The notes under the pieces were generated by a model that did no database searches, had not been told where the DNA came from, and worked only from the letters and a program-made list of their open reading frames with translations. Shown here in pieces: positions 5,466 through 11,141 of a stretch of DNA of 11,141 bases. A program made the position numbers and the translations under genes. Location of the stretch: positions 111,189 through 122,329 of the forward strand of contig CP070644.1 in assembly GCA_020354155.1 (NCBI GenBank), read 5' to 3'. The stretch comes from Nitrospiraceae bacterium. GTDB taxonomy: Bacteria > Nitrospirota > Thermodesulfovibrionia > UBA6902. The stretch's first letter is position 1. Every line of letters begins with the position of its first letter.

Positions 5466-5738
5466 TTGAAGAATCTAACCAAATACAAGATTCTTACAAT
5501 TTATTGTCAGTGTGGACAAAAGCTGCTGAAATATAAAAAAGGTCCGGGAAGAAGGTTGTTGAAGATTCATCGGGATCGCATAACAGAAGACTATACCGGT
5601 ATATTCATAAATGACTACTCGGAGAAAGGTTCAAACATCTATTGCCCTTCTTGCGATAAGCGAATTGCGACCGTGCAGATTGTTAACGGAAAGTATGTCA
5701 ACAAAGTAAACCAGGGGCAGTTGGGGGTAACCAAATAA
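5466..5738 (+). CDS. Small zinc-ribbon protein of unknown function
   Basis: Up to 90 residues. Cys14-X-Cys16 and Cys60-X2-Cys63 make a plausible four-cysteine zinc site, with IYCQCGQKLLKYKKG at the first knuckle and IYCPSCDKRIATVQIVNGK at the second. Small cytoplasmic zinc ribbons with this layout occur in many anaerobes without known function. The only near start is a TTG at 5466 with no convincing ribosome site. The frame is closed upstream by a TGA at 5445 and there is no in-frame ATG, so the true N-terminus may have been altered by rearrangement next to the IS, or translation begins at a weak codon. Coding quality after residue 11 looks genuine. Confidence 0.55.
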   Translation: MKNLTKYKILTIYCQCGQKLLKYKKGPGRRLLKIHRDRITEDYTGIFINDYSEKGSNIYCPSCDKRIATVQIVNGKYVNKVNQGQLGVTK

Positions 5739-5895
5739 GACTCGCTATTTGATGCACTGCTAACATGTTGTTGGAGATTGAACGAATACCACAGCGCATT
5801 TATTGGCTATTTCATCTTTTAACTGTTAATCCTCAATATTCTCATCTTTACAATTTGAAGATAACATGATGCAATCGCTGTCTTTCCGCCATCCT

Positions 5896-6045
5896 CAAAT
5901 TGACGATAAATCTTATACATGTGCAGTTCTGCTCCGATCCGCTTCTGATGATTTACGATATAAATCGTGATATGGGCTGATTTCCGCTAAAATTCTAATG
6001 ACATCCTCATTATCGTTGAAATGCAGTTAAAATTCTGCAGATTTA
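5896..6045 (+). repeat. Dispersed intergenic repeat, copy D
   Basis: It contains GACGATAAATCTTATAC (5902-5918), TTCTGATGATTTACGATA as a variant left box (5943-5960), and AAATCGTGATATGGGCTGA (5962-5980), shared with copy C. The core GGCTGATTTCCGCTAAAATT (5975-5994) is shared with B and E. The right box is CATTATCGTTGAAATG (6008-6023) and the end is ATTCTGCAGATTT (6032-6044). Confidence 0.75.
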
Positions 6046-6090
6046 TCCGTCATATCAGTAATTGTGAGTCAGAATGGATTATGTTGACAA

Positions 6091-6140
6091 TCCTGCATGA
6101 TCAATGAAATTGGATCACTTTGGGAATTACGGTCAAGTTA
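6091..6140 (+). repeat. Partial right half of the dispersed repeat
   Basis: GCATGATCAATGAAATTGGATCACTTTGGGAATTACGG aligns with the right part of copy A (GCATTATCGTTGAAGTGGGATCGCTC, then TTGGGAGTTATCC) and carries the AATGAA variant of the right box seen in copies C and E. No left half is seen directly before it, so it looks like a truncated second copy after D. Confidence 0.45.
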
Positions 6141-6282
6141 AAGTTATCGTCATTATTTTTTATTCTAAACGTTATGGATTGTCTTCTACCACGAGACGAT
6201 TAATATGTTCTTCATGGCATTTTCTGCCAATTTGATATTTATACATGTTCGGATGATAAAATAAAATTATTAAACTATTAAC

Positions 6283-7353
6283 ATGAAACGAAACACTAAA
6301 GATATTATTCTTAAATCACTGCCTTTCCTCAGAAATCACAAAGCGGTCCTCTCGAGACTGAGAATGCTGAGGCGATATAAGGGGGACCCTGAAAAACCCA
6401 ATATCATGCACATCACCGTTACTGACAAGTGCAATATGTCTTGCCCGTTCTGCCTTTATAGAAATGACAACAAGAACTACAGAACAATCAATGTTGAAAT
6501 GGCAATTTCATTAATAAGAGAGATCGACAGCCCAGTGGTATTGCTCAGCGGAGGTGAACCACTGATTAGTGGGAAAATCTTGGATACAACAAGAAAAATT
6601 GTTAAGTCATGTAGAGAGGCCGGCAAGATTACGGGGGTGCTTACAAATGGTGTGACTCTGAAAAAAGCTTTAATGAACGATTATCCGGAATTTATGCCTG
6701 AAAGCAAGTTCTTCTTCCAGATATCAGTCGACGGATTAAAGGATGTCCATGACGAACTGAGGGGCCATTTTGATCTAATTATGGAGAACATAAGGTTTGC
6801 AAGGGATGCGGGGCACCTCTTATACACGAATACGGTTGTTAGTAAAAGCAATATTGATATCCTTGACGAGATGATGCAGTTCATTGCTGGTATAAGTGAC
6901 AGAATCTATCTAAATCCTATATTAAATAACGGAAATGCTCTGGACCAGAGCGGATTGAGAAAGCTGGGTGAGTTTATCCTAAACCGCCAGGACATGAGGA
7001 TCGGCAATAGCATAAATTTCGGGAAATTTCTGACCGGACGCCGCGATCTGAAATGCATGTTTCACAGTCTTATAAGTATTACTCCGACAGGAAAGATCAA
7101 GTTCCCGTGCTACTGCTATGGGGAAGGGTCGGAATATGTAGACACATTTCAGGAATACATTGCCAAGGTGAACGCACAGGGAAAAGACTTTGAAGAAAAG
7201 AAGGCGCATCAGTGCCGGAATTGCTACACACACTGTTTGCACGAAGCGGATGTCTATGCACAATATTACTGGGATGAAATCATAGAGCAGGTACAACGAC
7301 CTGTCTGCCTGTATAAAAAATATATAACACCACTTTACAAGAAATTTACTTAG
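6283..7353 (+). CDS. Radical SAM enzyme with SPASM-like C-terminal cysteines
   Basis: A 356-residue cytoplasmic enzyme. C50-X3-C54-X2-C57 in HITVTDKCNMSCPFCLYR binds the SAM-cleaving 4Fe-4S cluster. LLSGGEPL (88-94) is the GGE motif for SAM, and ISVDG (147-151) continues the barrel. The C-terminal part has C258, C276, C278, C311, C314, C318 and C342, a spacing like SPASM or twitch domains that hold auxiliary Fe-S clusters, including the typical GKIKFPC. SPASM enzymes often modify peptides or act in cofactor or sugar maturation. No small peptide substrate gene is evident beside it, so the substrate is unknown. It starts at ATG 6283 without a clear ribosome site, after a long gap with repeat copy D. 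Its stop overlaps the convergent nucleoside hydrolase gene by 4 bp. Confidence 0.9.
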   Translation: MKRNTKDIILKSLPFLRNHKAVLSRLRMLRRYKGDPEKPNIMHITVTDKCNMSCPFCLYRNDNKNYRTINVEMAISLIREIDSPVVLLSGGEPLISGKILDTTRKIVKSCREAGKITGVLTNGVTLKKALMNDYPEFMPESKFFFQISVDGLKDVHDELRGHFDLIMENIRFARDAGHLLYTNTVVSKSNIDILDEMMQFIAGISDRIYLNPILNNGNALDQSGLRKLGEFILNRQDMRIGNSINFGKFLTGRRDLKCMFHSLISITPTGKIKFPCYCYGEGSEYVDTFQEYIAKVNAQGKDFEEKKAHQCRNCYTHCLHEADVYAQYYWDEIIEQVQRPVCLYKKYITPLYKKFT

Positions 7354-8177
7354 CTGGCCCTCTTCAGACACGTAAAGAAATCTTTTTTAATATTTTCAGC
7401 ATTTATATCCGTGATAACTGTTATAGTCCCCTGAGTGCGATTATGATAATATGTTCCATCACTCCGCAGTTCTGGACGGGGTGCTGTCAACCAGGTGCAG
7501 GAATGGGGTATCTTTAGGGCAGCAATGGAAACTACATCATAGATGGCCTTGGAAATTCCAAGTCTTCTCATAAATAAATGCCATAAATAATCACCTATAC
7601 GCCCCCTGCCTTTAATATGCAGCCTGTCCTGTATGCGGACTTTGAGCTTGTTTGCAGTACCCACTGAAGGGATAAGGGTGAGGTCAATACCTGAGGAAAA
7701 GATGAGCTGGGCCGCGATGATATCATTTCTATTATTAAAAAAGAGCCCACCCTCAGGCCATGCCTTGCCGGCAAGCCAGATACACTTTATCTTATCCTGA
7801 ATAGCCGGTTCCAGAAGGTACGCAGATGCCAGATTTGTTACGGGTCCTATGCAAATAACGTACAGACTATCTTTCGTTTCCAGAGCCTCCCTGATTATAA
7901 ATTGTGCTCCGTCAGAGTCACGGGGGGTTTTGCTATCTGAAAGCGCTTCCACGGCACCGTGCAACACTGAGTAGTTATCACTTCGTCCAAGTAGATTCAG
8001 TACATGGAGAATCTCCTCGTGGCTTTTCTCCATACTGCCATTTTTGCCGTAATGGGAAGCGGTGAAACCTCTTATATCAAAAGATTCAGACAGAACAGCA
8101 TAAGTGATTGCATATTGGTCGTCGAGTTCGTTTTTTGCATCAGAATCAATTATTATCTTTTTAAAAGGCCTATACAT
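7350..8177 (-). CDS. Inosine/uridine-preferring nucleoside hydrolase family protein
   Basis: 275 residues counted from the ATG at 8177 (a TTG at 8195 is the alternative). The family hydrolyses the N-glycosidic bond of ribonucleosides using a Ca2+ bound by an N-terminal Asp cluster. Here the cluster reads IIIDSDAKNELDDQYAI (D11, D13, D19, D20), the variant with two extra residues found in many nucleoside-hydrolase-like proteins. Also visible are IGPVTNLASAY (110-120), FFNNRNDIIAAQLIF (146-160) and YDVVSIAAL (213-221), with D214 as a probable metal ligand. There is no signal peptide, so it is cytoplasmic. Length is slightly below the usual 300-320. The substrate cannot be told. It faces the radical SAM gene tail-to-tail with overlapping stop codons, and a small plus-strand reading frame starts inside its upstream region. 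Confidence 0.87.
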   Translation of the reverse strand: MYRPFKKIIIDSDAKNELDDQYAITYAVLSESFDIRGFTASHYGKNGSMEKSHEEILHVLNLLGRSDNYSVLHGAVEALSDSKTPRDSDGAQFIIREALETKDSLYVICIGPVTNLASAYLLEPAIQDKIKCIWLAGKAWPEGGLFFNNRNDIIAAQLIFSSGIDLTLIPSVGTANKLKVRIQDRLHIKGRGRIGDYLWHLFMRRLGISKAIYDVVSIAALKIPHSCTWLTAPRPELRSDGTYYHNRTQGTITVITDINAENIKKDFFTCLKRAS

Positions 8178-8281
8178 GGATGATATCCGTTCCAATGGTT
8201 ACGGATAAAGAAGCAGGTATGGAATGCAATAATCATAACATACGATTGACTGCATATGGTATCATTTATGAGAAGAAATCC

Positions 8282-8452
8282 ATGAACAATGCGAAAAAAA
8301 GAAAAATGTTCATAATCTGTTTTACAGGACTAATAGCACTGATAATTCTTGGAATATTATCGGGATCTTTTGACAGAATTATCAATCTGTGCAAAGCGTA
8401 TATTTATTGCAATTCTTCGGAACTGCCTCATAAAACTATTCAAAACAATTGA
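8282..8452 (+). CDS. Possible small single-helix membrane protein
   Basis: 56 residues from the ATG at 8282: a basic start (MNNAKKRK), one hydrophobic helix (about 9-27, MFIICFTGLIALIILGILSG) and a short tail with two cysteines (LCKAYIYC) expected outside. A purine-rich AGAAGAAAT precedes the ATG. The frame continues upstream to 8180 but that would overlap the divergent nucleoside hydrolase start. I do not recognise it. It may be a real small membrane protein, the remnant of a longer one, or a chance frame. Confidence 0.33.
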   Translation: MNNAKKRKMFIICFTGLIALIILGILSGSFDRIINLCKAYIYCNSSELPHKTIQNN

Positions 8453-8742
8453 ATGTTCTAAACTCGTTTTTCATGATTTCCTGATGTCCGCGGTTTCTCC
8501 ATTCTTTCAATAAAGTTAAGAGCACATTGTTTAAATGCTGAACAAGTTGTTCAACTATTGCACTTTTTAAAGATCCGCTATTTTCTTAATAAGCTGAATT
8601 TAAAAGATAGTTATCATGGCACATAGTTTGCTTCTTTCTTGAAGAATGTACAAATAACGCCATCGTCAGCACATCAATTGTTTTTTATGAGGAGATGTCT
8701 GCCTGTAAGTGAACGGATTGGAAATGAGCGATACACTAATTT
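8453..8742. other. Gap upstream of the ABC ATPase gene
   Basis: 290 bp without a convincing gene. It holds the palindrome TGAACA-AGT-TGTTCA (8539-8553), a candidate binding site for a dimeric regulator, and a 19-codon frame (8687-8746) starting after a T-run and ending in an ATGA overlap with the ABC start. No copy of the dispersed repeat is seen. Confidence 0.5.
8539..8553. promoter_or_regulatory. Palindromic candidate operator
   Basis: TGAACA (8539-8544) and TGTTCA (8548-8553) are perfect inverted arms around AGT. It sits about 190 bp before the ABC ATPase gene. The regulator is unknown and the palindrome could be chance. Confidence 0.3.
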
Positions 8743-9561
8743 ATGATTAAATTTAAAAGTGTGTCGAAATCATTCAATGCCAAATGCATACCATTAAATA
8801 ATATAAACCTGCAGATCGCTAAAGGGGAAGTCGTTGTCATCTGCAGGCCAAGCGGTGCCGGGAAGAGTACCCTCCTCAGGACTATTAATAAGCTTGAGCA
8901 GATAGATGACGGTGAAATTATTGTTGACGGGATGTACCTCTCAGATCCGAAAACGAATCTTACTTCGTTGAGAGCAGAAATAGGCGTTGTATTTCAGCAA
9001 TTCAATTTATATCCTCATAAAACAGCCCTTAAAAATATTACGCTTGCTCCCCGGAAAGTCAGGGGACTGAGCAAAAAGCAGGCACGGGAACGGGCAATAA
9101 AACTGCTCGAGCGCGTTGGACTGACGCACCGCAAGGATGCCTACCCTGTACAGATGTCCGGCGGCGAGCAGCAGCGGGTCGCCATTGCCTGCAGTCTCGC
9201 AATGGAACCAAAGGTCATGCTCTTTGATGAACCGACTTCTGCACTTGACCCCGAACTGATCAGCGAGGTGCTTGAAGTTATATTTTCTCTTGCAGATGAA
9301 GGTATGACAATGGTGATCGTAACGCATGAATTAGCATTCGCCCAGAAAGTTGCCGACAGGATAGTATTCATGGACCAGGGTGAAATTCTCGAGATTGGGA
9401 GGCCGGTTGATATTATTAACAATCCACAACATCCAAGGACAAAAGAATTTATGGAAAATGTGCTACATGTCAGCCGAGATGGTTATGAAGAAAATAGAGA
9501 ATCAAATTCGCTTTACCCGAGGTCTTCCCCTCAAATCAATCAATTAAAAGTTTATAAATAG
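8743..9561 (+). CDS. Polar-amino-acid-type ABC transporter ATPase (GlnQ-like), altered Walker A
   Basis: 272 residues. This peripheral inner-membrane ATPase would normally drive uptake of a polar amino acid with a permease pair and a binding protein. Visible are Walker A (35-43, RPSGAGKST), Q-loop Q85 in VVFQQFNLYPH, signature MSGGEQQRVAIA (138-149), Walker B VMLFDEPTSALD (158-169) and the H-loop VTHE with H195. Two oddities: the first Walker A glycine is Arg35 (AGG codon, one transition from GGG), and the usual ARAL after the signature is ACSL. The catalytic Lys41, Glu163 and His195 are kept. A tail of about 30 residues extends beyond the usual 240. No permease or binding-protein gene is in view. 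The ribosome site is weak; the gene ends 2 nt before the glycosyltransferase start, so the two are likely co-transcribed and coupled. Confidence 0.92.
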   Translation: MIKFKSVSKSFNAKCIPLNNINLQIAKGEVVVICRPSGAGKSTLLRTINKLEQIDDGEIIVDGMYLSDPKTNLTSLRAEIGVVFQQFNLYPHKTALKNITLAPRKVRGLSKKQARERAIKLLERVGLTHRKDAYPVQMSGGEQQRVAIACSLAMEPKVMLFDEPTSALDPELISEVLEVIFSLADEGMTMVIVTHELAFAQKVADRIVFMDQGEILEIGRPVDIINNPQHPRTKEFMENVLHVSRDGYEENRESNSLYPRSSPQINQLKVYK

Positions 9562-9563
9562 AA

Positions 9564-10379
9564 ATGGTGAGAAATAAAATTTCCGTTATAATCATAACCC
9601 TGAATGAAGAGCGGTATGTCGAGAGGCTTCTCAAACAGCTAAGTAATGAAAGGGATATTGAACTCATTGTATCTGACGGAGGAAGCATAGACCGTACCGC
9701 CAGGGTAGCAAAAAGATACACAGAAAAAGTGATAGTAGGAGAGCGGGGGAGAGGAGTTCAACTGAATATCGGGGCAGCGCTTGCCACTGGAGATATATTA
9801 TGGTTTCTCCATGCAGACTCAATACCGCCTAATAATTTTAAGCATCACATTGTAAATTCACTGAGGAGTCCGAGCGTTGCAGGTGGTGCCTTTAAACTCG
9901 AAATCGATTCTAATCTGTCCTCGTTGAAAACCATATCGATGGTTGCTGGTTTAAGATCAACACTGACAAGGATACCCTTTGGTGACCAGGGCGTATTTGT
10001 TAAAAAAGAAATTTATGACAGACTGAATGGTTTTAAAGATATTCCGCTTATGGAAGATATAGAATTTGGGCGAAGACTAAAAAAAGAAGGCAGGGTAGTC
10101 CTGATTCCATCCGGAATAAAAACCTGCTCACGTAAATGGGAAAAAGACGGGATATTAAAGACAACCCTCAGAAACTGGGCATACATTACCCTCTTTTTAA
10201 TGGGGTATTCCCCTCATAAGCTTTACAGACGGTATTACAGGAGACATCTTTATCTTACAATGCAGAGGAAGACGATAAGAAAAAGGAAGGGGTGGAACAG
10301 GGTTGTACTGAGCTGGAACTGGAGAAATAATCATAAGAAGCAAGAAATAGTTAATGATGGCGAACCTCCAGAGGGATAG
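9564..10379 (+). CDS. Family 2 glycosyltransferase, rSAM/selenodomain-associated transferase 2 type
   Basis: 271 residues with a GT-A fold. ISVIIITLNEE (6-16) and IVSDGGSIDRT (35-45) form the nucleotide-sugar site. GERGRGVQLNIGAALATGDILWFLHADS (59-86) with H83-A-D85 gives the metal site. PFGDQGVFVKKE (138-149) and IPLMEDIEFGRRL (160-172) give the acceptor and catalytic region, and SRKWEKDGILKTTLRNW follows. This set is diagnostic of the family TIGRFAM calls rSAM/selenodomain-associated transferase 2. Donor and acceptor are not established. The tail after 220 is very basic and may contact membrane or lipid. No ribosome site precedes the ATG, which sits 2 nt after the ABC ATPase stop, so translational coupling is likely. 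The usual partners of this family (transferase 1 and a Cys-rich rSAM selenodomain protein) are not visible. Confidence 0.92.
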   Translation: MVRNKISVIIITLNEERYVERLLKQLSNERDIELIVSDGGSIDRTARVAKRYTEKVIVGERGRGVQLNIGAALATGDILWFLHADSIPPNNFKHHIVNSLRSPSVAGGAFKLEIDSNLSSLKTISMVAGLRSTLTRIPFGDQGVFVKKEIYDRLNGFKDIPLMEDIEFGRRLKKEGRVVLIPSGIKTCSRKWEKDGILKTTLRNWAYITLFLMGYSPHKLYRRYYRRHLYLTMQRKTIRKRKGWNRVVLSWNWRNNHKKQEIVNDGEPPEG

Positions 10380-10829
10380 AGTTTGTTATTGCAGCAGGTA
10401 CATATTTGATTGGATTTAAGTTCTGACTTTGATTGAACCAATAACTACTCACCTTCTAACTGCAAATCCTCAATTTAGTCACAGATCAAGACTATTGATT
10501 ATATGATTAATCGCCAGTCAGCACTTTGCACCAGAACTGTTGATTTTATGATGGAAGACTCAGTTTTGCCTTCCGCTGTATCTGACAATAACCGATAAAA
10601 ATGTTGTGTTGGCTGCGATTTCGCTGATTTCCGCTAAAATTCTGAAGGCTTACCTATATTATCAATGAAATCGGGTGCAGCTGGTTACTGTTTACTATTC
10701 ATCAAAATTGATAACTCGACACTTAGGTAATCCGGTATTACGGGAGACCATTCAAGAAGTGGAGAGAGTGTACCAAGAAGACCTGTCCCGCAGAGCGCGC
10801 TATCGTCCGCGGGATCACGTCTGCACGGG
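10380..10829. other. Gap between the glycosyltransferase and rho with repeat copy E
   Basis: The two flanking genes converge. The gap holds repeat copy E (10541-10683) and a stretch at 10740-10829 that is more GC-rich than its surroundings, with TCCCGC (10785-10790) and GCGGGA (10809-10814) as a 6-bp inverted repeat. No T-run terminator for either gene was found. Confidence 0.55.
10541..10683 (+). repeat. Dispersed intergenic repeat, copy E
   Basis: It contains TTTTGCCTTCCGCTGTATCTGACAATA with the left box CTGACAATA (10582-10590), the core GCTGATTTCCGCTAAAATTC (10623-10642), identical to copy D in this stretch, and the right box ATATTATCAATGAAATCGGG (10656-10675). A short insertion (GCGATTTC) precedes the core, duplicating GATTTC. 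Confidence 0.72.
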
Positions 10830-10890
10830 CTATCTGATCTTAACACCTTTCAATGATTCTAAGAGATCGAGATTATGGGGATATTTCTGA
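10675..10890 (+). CDS. Doubtful 71-residue reading frame overlapping the rho 3' end
   Basis: A GTG-started frame beginning at the end of repeat copy E and overlapping the last 61 bp of rho on the other strand. The middle (PVLRETIQEVERVYQEDLSR) is charged and protein-like, and this part is more GC-rich than the surroundings, so it could be the remnant of a gene. There is no ribosome site and I do not recognise it. Confidence 0.18.
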   Translation: MQLVTVYYSSKLITRHLGNPVLRETIQEVERVYQEDLSRRARYRPRDHVCTGYLILTPFNDSKRSRLWGYF

Positions 10891-11141
10891 AGCAGCGCTA
10901 TCAGCTTTTCCATAGCGGCAGCATCATTCATCGTTGCCATGCCCCGATACAGTAATTCAAGGCATCTGTATTCTTCCGGCTCAAATAAAAGCTCAGCCCT
11001 CCGGGTAGCACTCTTTGACACATCGATTGCCGGAAAAACTCTCATTTCCGCCAGTTTTTTTGAGAGCACCAGTTCCATATTACCGGTGCCTTTAAACTCC
11101 TCAAATATAACATCATCCATAGCACTGCCTGTATCAACCAG
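10830..11141 (-). CDS. rho: Transcription termination factor Rho, C-terminal part (cut by window edge)
   Basis: The last 103 residues of Rho, reading in from the right edge as LVDTGSAMDDVIFEEFKGTGN, which is the conserved R-loop region of the hexameric RNA-dependent ATPase. MELVLSKKLAEMRVFPAIDVSKSATRRAELL follows, matching the conserved closing part of the ATPase domain, then the C-terminal helices (NDAAAMEKLIALL). The tail KYPHNLDLLESLKGVKIR follows. Rho ends transcripts in the cytoplasm by translocating on RNA. The frame is open to base 11141 and the ATG at 11120 is an internal methionine, not the start. No stop or frameshift is visible, so this is a normal gene cut by the window. Confidence 0.96.
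   Translation of the reverse strand: MVDTGSAMDDVIFEEFKGTGNMELVLSKKLAEMRVFPAIDVSKSATRRAELLFEPEEYRCLELLYRGMATMNDAAAMEKLIALLQKYPHNLDLLESLKGVKIR

Larger units (their letters stand above)
5739..6282. other. 544-bp intergenic gap with repeat copy D
   Basis: No gene is supported on either strand. It holds repeat copy D (5896-6045), a partial right half (about 6091-6140) and a small TGGCA/TGCCA hairpin (6215-6229). The last 40 bp before the radical SAM ATG are AT-rich, with no strong ribosome site. Confidence 0.6.

Noticed and set aside
5269..5469. 66-residue plus-strand frame starting inside the IS110 left end
   Set aside because: Its start lies in the palindrome, it crosses the IS boundary, it has no ribosome site and its sequence shows no family features.
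6283..7353. HpnH-type or selenodomain-specific radical SAM protein
   Set aside because: Length and the C-terminal cysteine pattern point to a SPASM/twitch-like enzyme; I could not see motifs specific to HpnH or to the Cys-rich selenodomain family.
381..10670. Compensatory changes between left and right repeat boxes as proof of an RNA stem
   Set aside because: The boxes vary (CTGACRATA; TTATCGTTG or TTATCAATG), but the changes do not keep pairing across copies; in copies C and E the AAT form breaks it.
334..10683. Integron gene-cassette array (repeats read as attC sites)
   Set aside because: Single genes separated by co-oriented repeats resemble a cassette array, but the copies lack GTTRRRY/RYYYAAC ends, their centre is conserved instead of variable, gene spacings are large, and no integrase is visible.
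334..10683. CRISPR array
   Set aside because: The repeats are long, degenerate and kilobases apart, with genes between them. No short regular repeat-spacer pattern exists.
10830..11120. Short independent protein starting at ATG 11120
   Set aside because: The frame is open to the window edge with conserved Rho residues (LVDTGSA) before that Met, so it is the cut end of rho.
1..11141. tRNA or rRNA genes
   Set aside because: Both strands were scanned by eye for cloverleaf arms with a GTTC loop and for conserved rRNA blocks; none was convincing.

Overview
The window is AT-rich bacterial DNA with wide intergenic gaps. It holds mostly single genes plus one two-gene unit, and two copies of an IS110-family insertion sequence. 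A secreted c-type cytochrome, a periplasmic cache protein, bacterial Rho and HisF, and an IS110 transposase of the type common in Nitrospirota, Desulfobacterota and anammox planctomycetes suggest an environmental anaerobe or chemolithotroph. This placement is inference; no marker here fixes the phylum.

Layout, left to right. 1-254: the 5' end of one IS110-family element (minus strand, cut by the window edge). 609-1163: a secreted single-cache protein. 1529-2413: a secreted di-haem cytochrome c whose second haem site is CX3CH. 2801-3562: a stand-alone, somewhat divergent HisF. About 3700-5302: a complete second IS110-family element (transposase 4155-5222, minus). Its non-coding DNA downstream of the transposase holds nested inverted repeats that look like a bridge RNA. 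5466-5738: a small CXC/CXXC zinc-ribbon protein. 6283-7353: a radical SAM enzyme with extra C-terminal cysteines, overlapping tail-to-tail by 4 bp with a nucleoside-hydrolase-family gene (7350-8177, minus). 8282-8452: a doubtful one-helix membrane peptide. 8743-9561 and 9564-10379: an amino-acid-type ABC ATPase with no permease nearby, followed 2 nt later by a glycosyltransferase of the rSAM/selenodomain-associated transferase 2 type. 10830-11141: the C-terminal end of transcription terminator Rho (minus), running off the right edge.

The most striking feature outside the genes is a degenerate 140-170 bp intergenic repeat. It is present five times in the same orientation (about 334-495, 1201-1370, 2462-2614, 5896-6045, 10541-10683), with partial or collapsed copies at 283-316 and 6091-6140. 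It has a left box CTGACRATA, a central hairpin ending in GGCTGATTTCC, and a right box TTATCRWTGAA that is partly complementary to the left box. I do not recognise the family.

The genes do not form one obvious pathway. The cache protein and cytochrome act in the periplasm. The radical SAM enzyme, nucleoside hydrolase, ABC ATPase and glycosyltransferase could belong to one modification or surface-glycan locus, but only the ABC-glycosyltransferase pair has operon-like spacing.
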